From Mesobacillus sp. AQ2 (lineage in GTDB: Bacteria > Bacillota > Bacilli > Bacillales > Cytobacillaceae), in NCBI RefSeq assembly GCF_030122805.1, contig NZ_CP126080.1, positions 1,245,001 to 1,309,000 on the forward strand: a stretch of DNA of 64,000 bases, read 5' to 3'. This document shows, piece after piece, positions 62,993-64,000 of the stretch. The notes beneath the pieces were generated by a model. That model saw nothing but the letters and a program-made list of their open reading frames with translations, had not been told where the DNA came from and ran no database searches. Made by a program: the position numbers and the translations under genes. How positions within the stretch are numbered: position 1 is the stretch's first letter; each line of letters opens with the position of its first letter.

Positions 62993-64000
62993 TTAAGGAC
63001 GGATCCTTACTTCTGTTTCTGCATCGAAGAAGTGGACCTTGTTCATATCGAATGCCAATTCAATCACCTGGCCTGGAGTTACATCTGTGCGGGAATCAAC
63101 ACGAGCAACGAAATCCTGGCCTTCTAATTGAGAATAGATCATAGTTTCTGCACCAGTCAATTCAGATACCTCAACAGTTGCTTTGATTGTAGCTCCCTGG
63201 GAAGCATCGATGAACACTGGCTCGTCATGCAGGTCTTCCGGTCTTACGCCGAGGATGAGGTCTTTGCCAACATAACCCTGTGCGCGAAGAACTTTCATCT
63301 TTCCTTCTGGAACGGCGATAGAAGAGTTGTTGATTGTGAACTTTCCTTCTTCAAGCTTTCCAGTGAAGAAGTTCATGGAAGGAGATCCGATGAATCCGCC
63401 TACGAAGACGTTTTCTGGATTTTCGTAAACTTCTTTTGGCGCTCCAACCTGCTGGATGACACCGTCCTTCATGACTACCAGGCGTGTTGCCATTGTCATC
63501 GCTTCAGTCTGGTCGTGTGTTACGTAAATAGTTGTTGTATTCAAGCGGCGGTGAAGCTTAGCGATTTCTGCACGCATTTGTACACGCAGCTTTGCATCAA
63601 GGTTCGATAAAGGTTCGTCCATCAAGAACACCTTAGCGTCACGGACGATAGCACGTCCTAAAGCAACACGCTGGCGCTGACCGCCTGAAAGTGCCTTTGG
63701 CTTGCGGTCTAAATATGGCTCAAGACCAAGAATCTTCGCAGCTTCTTTAACGCGGCGGTCGATTTCGTCCTTAGCAAACTTACGAAGCTTCAATCCGAAT
63801 GCCATGTTATCGTATACAGTCATATGCGGATATAGAGCGTAGTTCTGGAAAACCATCGCGATGTCACGGTCTTTAGGAGGTACGTCGTTCACACGCTTTC
63901 CGTCGATGTAGAAATCACCCTTGGAAATTTCCTCTAGGCCAGCGATCATCCGAAGAGTTGTGGATTTACCGCAGCCAGATGGTCCGACGAATACGATGAA
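62993..64000 (-). CDS. msmX: Carbohydrate ABC transporter ATPase MsmX/UgpC (5' end outside window)
   Basis: The frame enters the window at 64000 with FIVFVGPSGCGKSTTLRMIA (Walker A) and ends at TAA. 335 codons are seen and about 30 N-terminal residues are missing. Q-loop FQNYALYPHM, signature ALSGGQRQRVALGRA, Walker B VFLMDEPLSNLD, H-loop YVTHDQ. The C-terminal OB-like domain (about 240-335) has the MalK-type GVRPEDL. MsmX energises several sugar importers in Bacillus. Confidence 0.93.
   Translation of the reverse strand, partial: FIVFVGPSGCGKSTTLRMIAGLEEISKGDFYIDGKRVNDVPPKDRDIAMVFQNYALYPHMTVYDNMAFGLKLRKFAKDEIDRRVKEAAKILGLEPYLDRKPKALSGGQRQRVALGRAIVRDAKVFLMDEPLSNLDAKLRVQMRAEIAKLHRRLNTTTIYVTHDQTEAMTMATRLVVMKDGVIQQVGAPKEVYENPENVFVGGFIGSPSMNFFTGKLEEGKFTINNSSIAVPEGKMKVLRAQGYVGKDLILGVRPEDLHDEPVFIDASQGATIKATVEVSELTGAETMIYSQLEGQDFVARVDSRTDVTPGQVIELAFDMNKVHFFDAETEVRIRP

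Overview
The window looks like chromosomal DNA of an endospore-forming, low-GC Gram-positive rod of the family Bacillaceae (Bacillus sensu lato; a Mesobacillus-like species would fit, but the sequence alone does not settle the genus). Evidence for this is three small acid-soluble spore protein genes, spoVR, a ytvI-type sporulation membrane protein, three phosphorelay-type sensor kinases without partner regulators, and a sigY-yxlC block. The block yhcT-yhcU-yhcX-pgcA-yhcY-yhcZ-yhdB-yhdC-spoVR (about 16.0-27.3 kb) follows the order I remember from Bacillus subtilis.

Layout. 0-5 kb: tail of a 2-oxoacid:ferredoxin oxidoreductase gamma subunit, a 52-bp tandem repeat array, a HAD phosphatase with a 3-methyladenine glycosylase, ytvI-like, sspH and a KinB-like kinase. 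5-16 kb: a glutaredoxin whose first active-site position is an in-frame UGA, tcyP, a YitT protein, a purine permease, a DHODH-like/membrane fusion, a second sspH, DUF302, the pit/DUF47 phosphate operon, an aldo-keto reductase and a stress membrane protein. 16-30 kb: the yhc/yhd/spoVR block carrying a bdb disulfide pair, a second repeat array and an SDR remnant, then czcD/czrA metal efflux and DUF421/DUF202 genes. 30-45 kb: a GGDEF-EAL protein, a guanidine-I riboswitch with its SMR exporter, a radical SAM/B12 protein, a second CDF transporter, a CNNM/CorC protein behind a structured leader, two more kinases, a glutamate-type symporter, and a TPP riboswitch with thiT. 45-56 kb: feoA-feoB-Cys-rich iron uptake, a HTH regulator, a Usp protein, a class A PBP with a Gly-X-Y tail, an HPr-like protein, a third repeat array, an MFS exporter and sigY-yxlC. 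56-64 kb: a leader-peptide attenuator with the bmrC/bmrD ABC exporter, fumarase, an alpha/beta SASP with a tRNA-like leader, a zinc-ribbon protein and msmX (cut by the window end).

How it works together. Much of the window is housekeeping plus sporulation control (kinases, SASPs, SpoVR). There is a rich layer of RNA regulation: guanidine-I, TPP, an antibiotic-type attenuator, and two structured leaders I cannot name. The most unusual observations are: (1) a candidate selenocysteine glutaredoxin with a bSECIS-like hairpin; (2) a two-module tRNA-like RNA in the leader of a sigma-G-type SASP gene; (3) three arrays of repeats that share a 52-bp period (about five DNA turns), two of them with compensatory hairpin changes; (4) two 183-bp MITEs with 8-bp target duplications, one sitting inside the guanidine riboswitch leader; (5) a three-way-junction leader before the CNNM gene.
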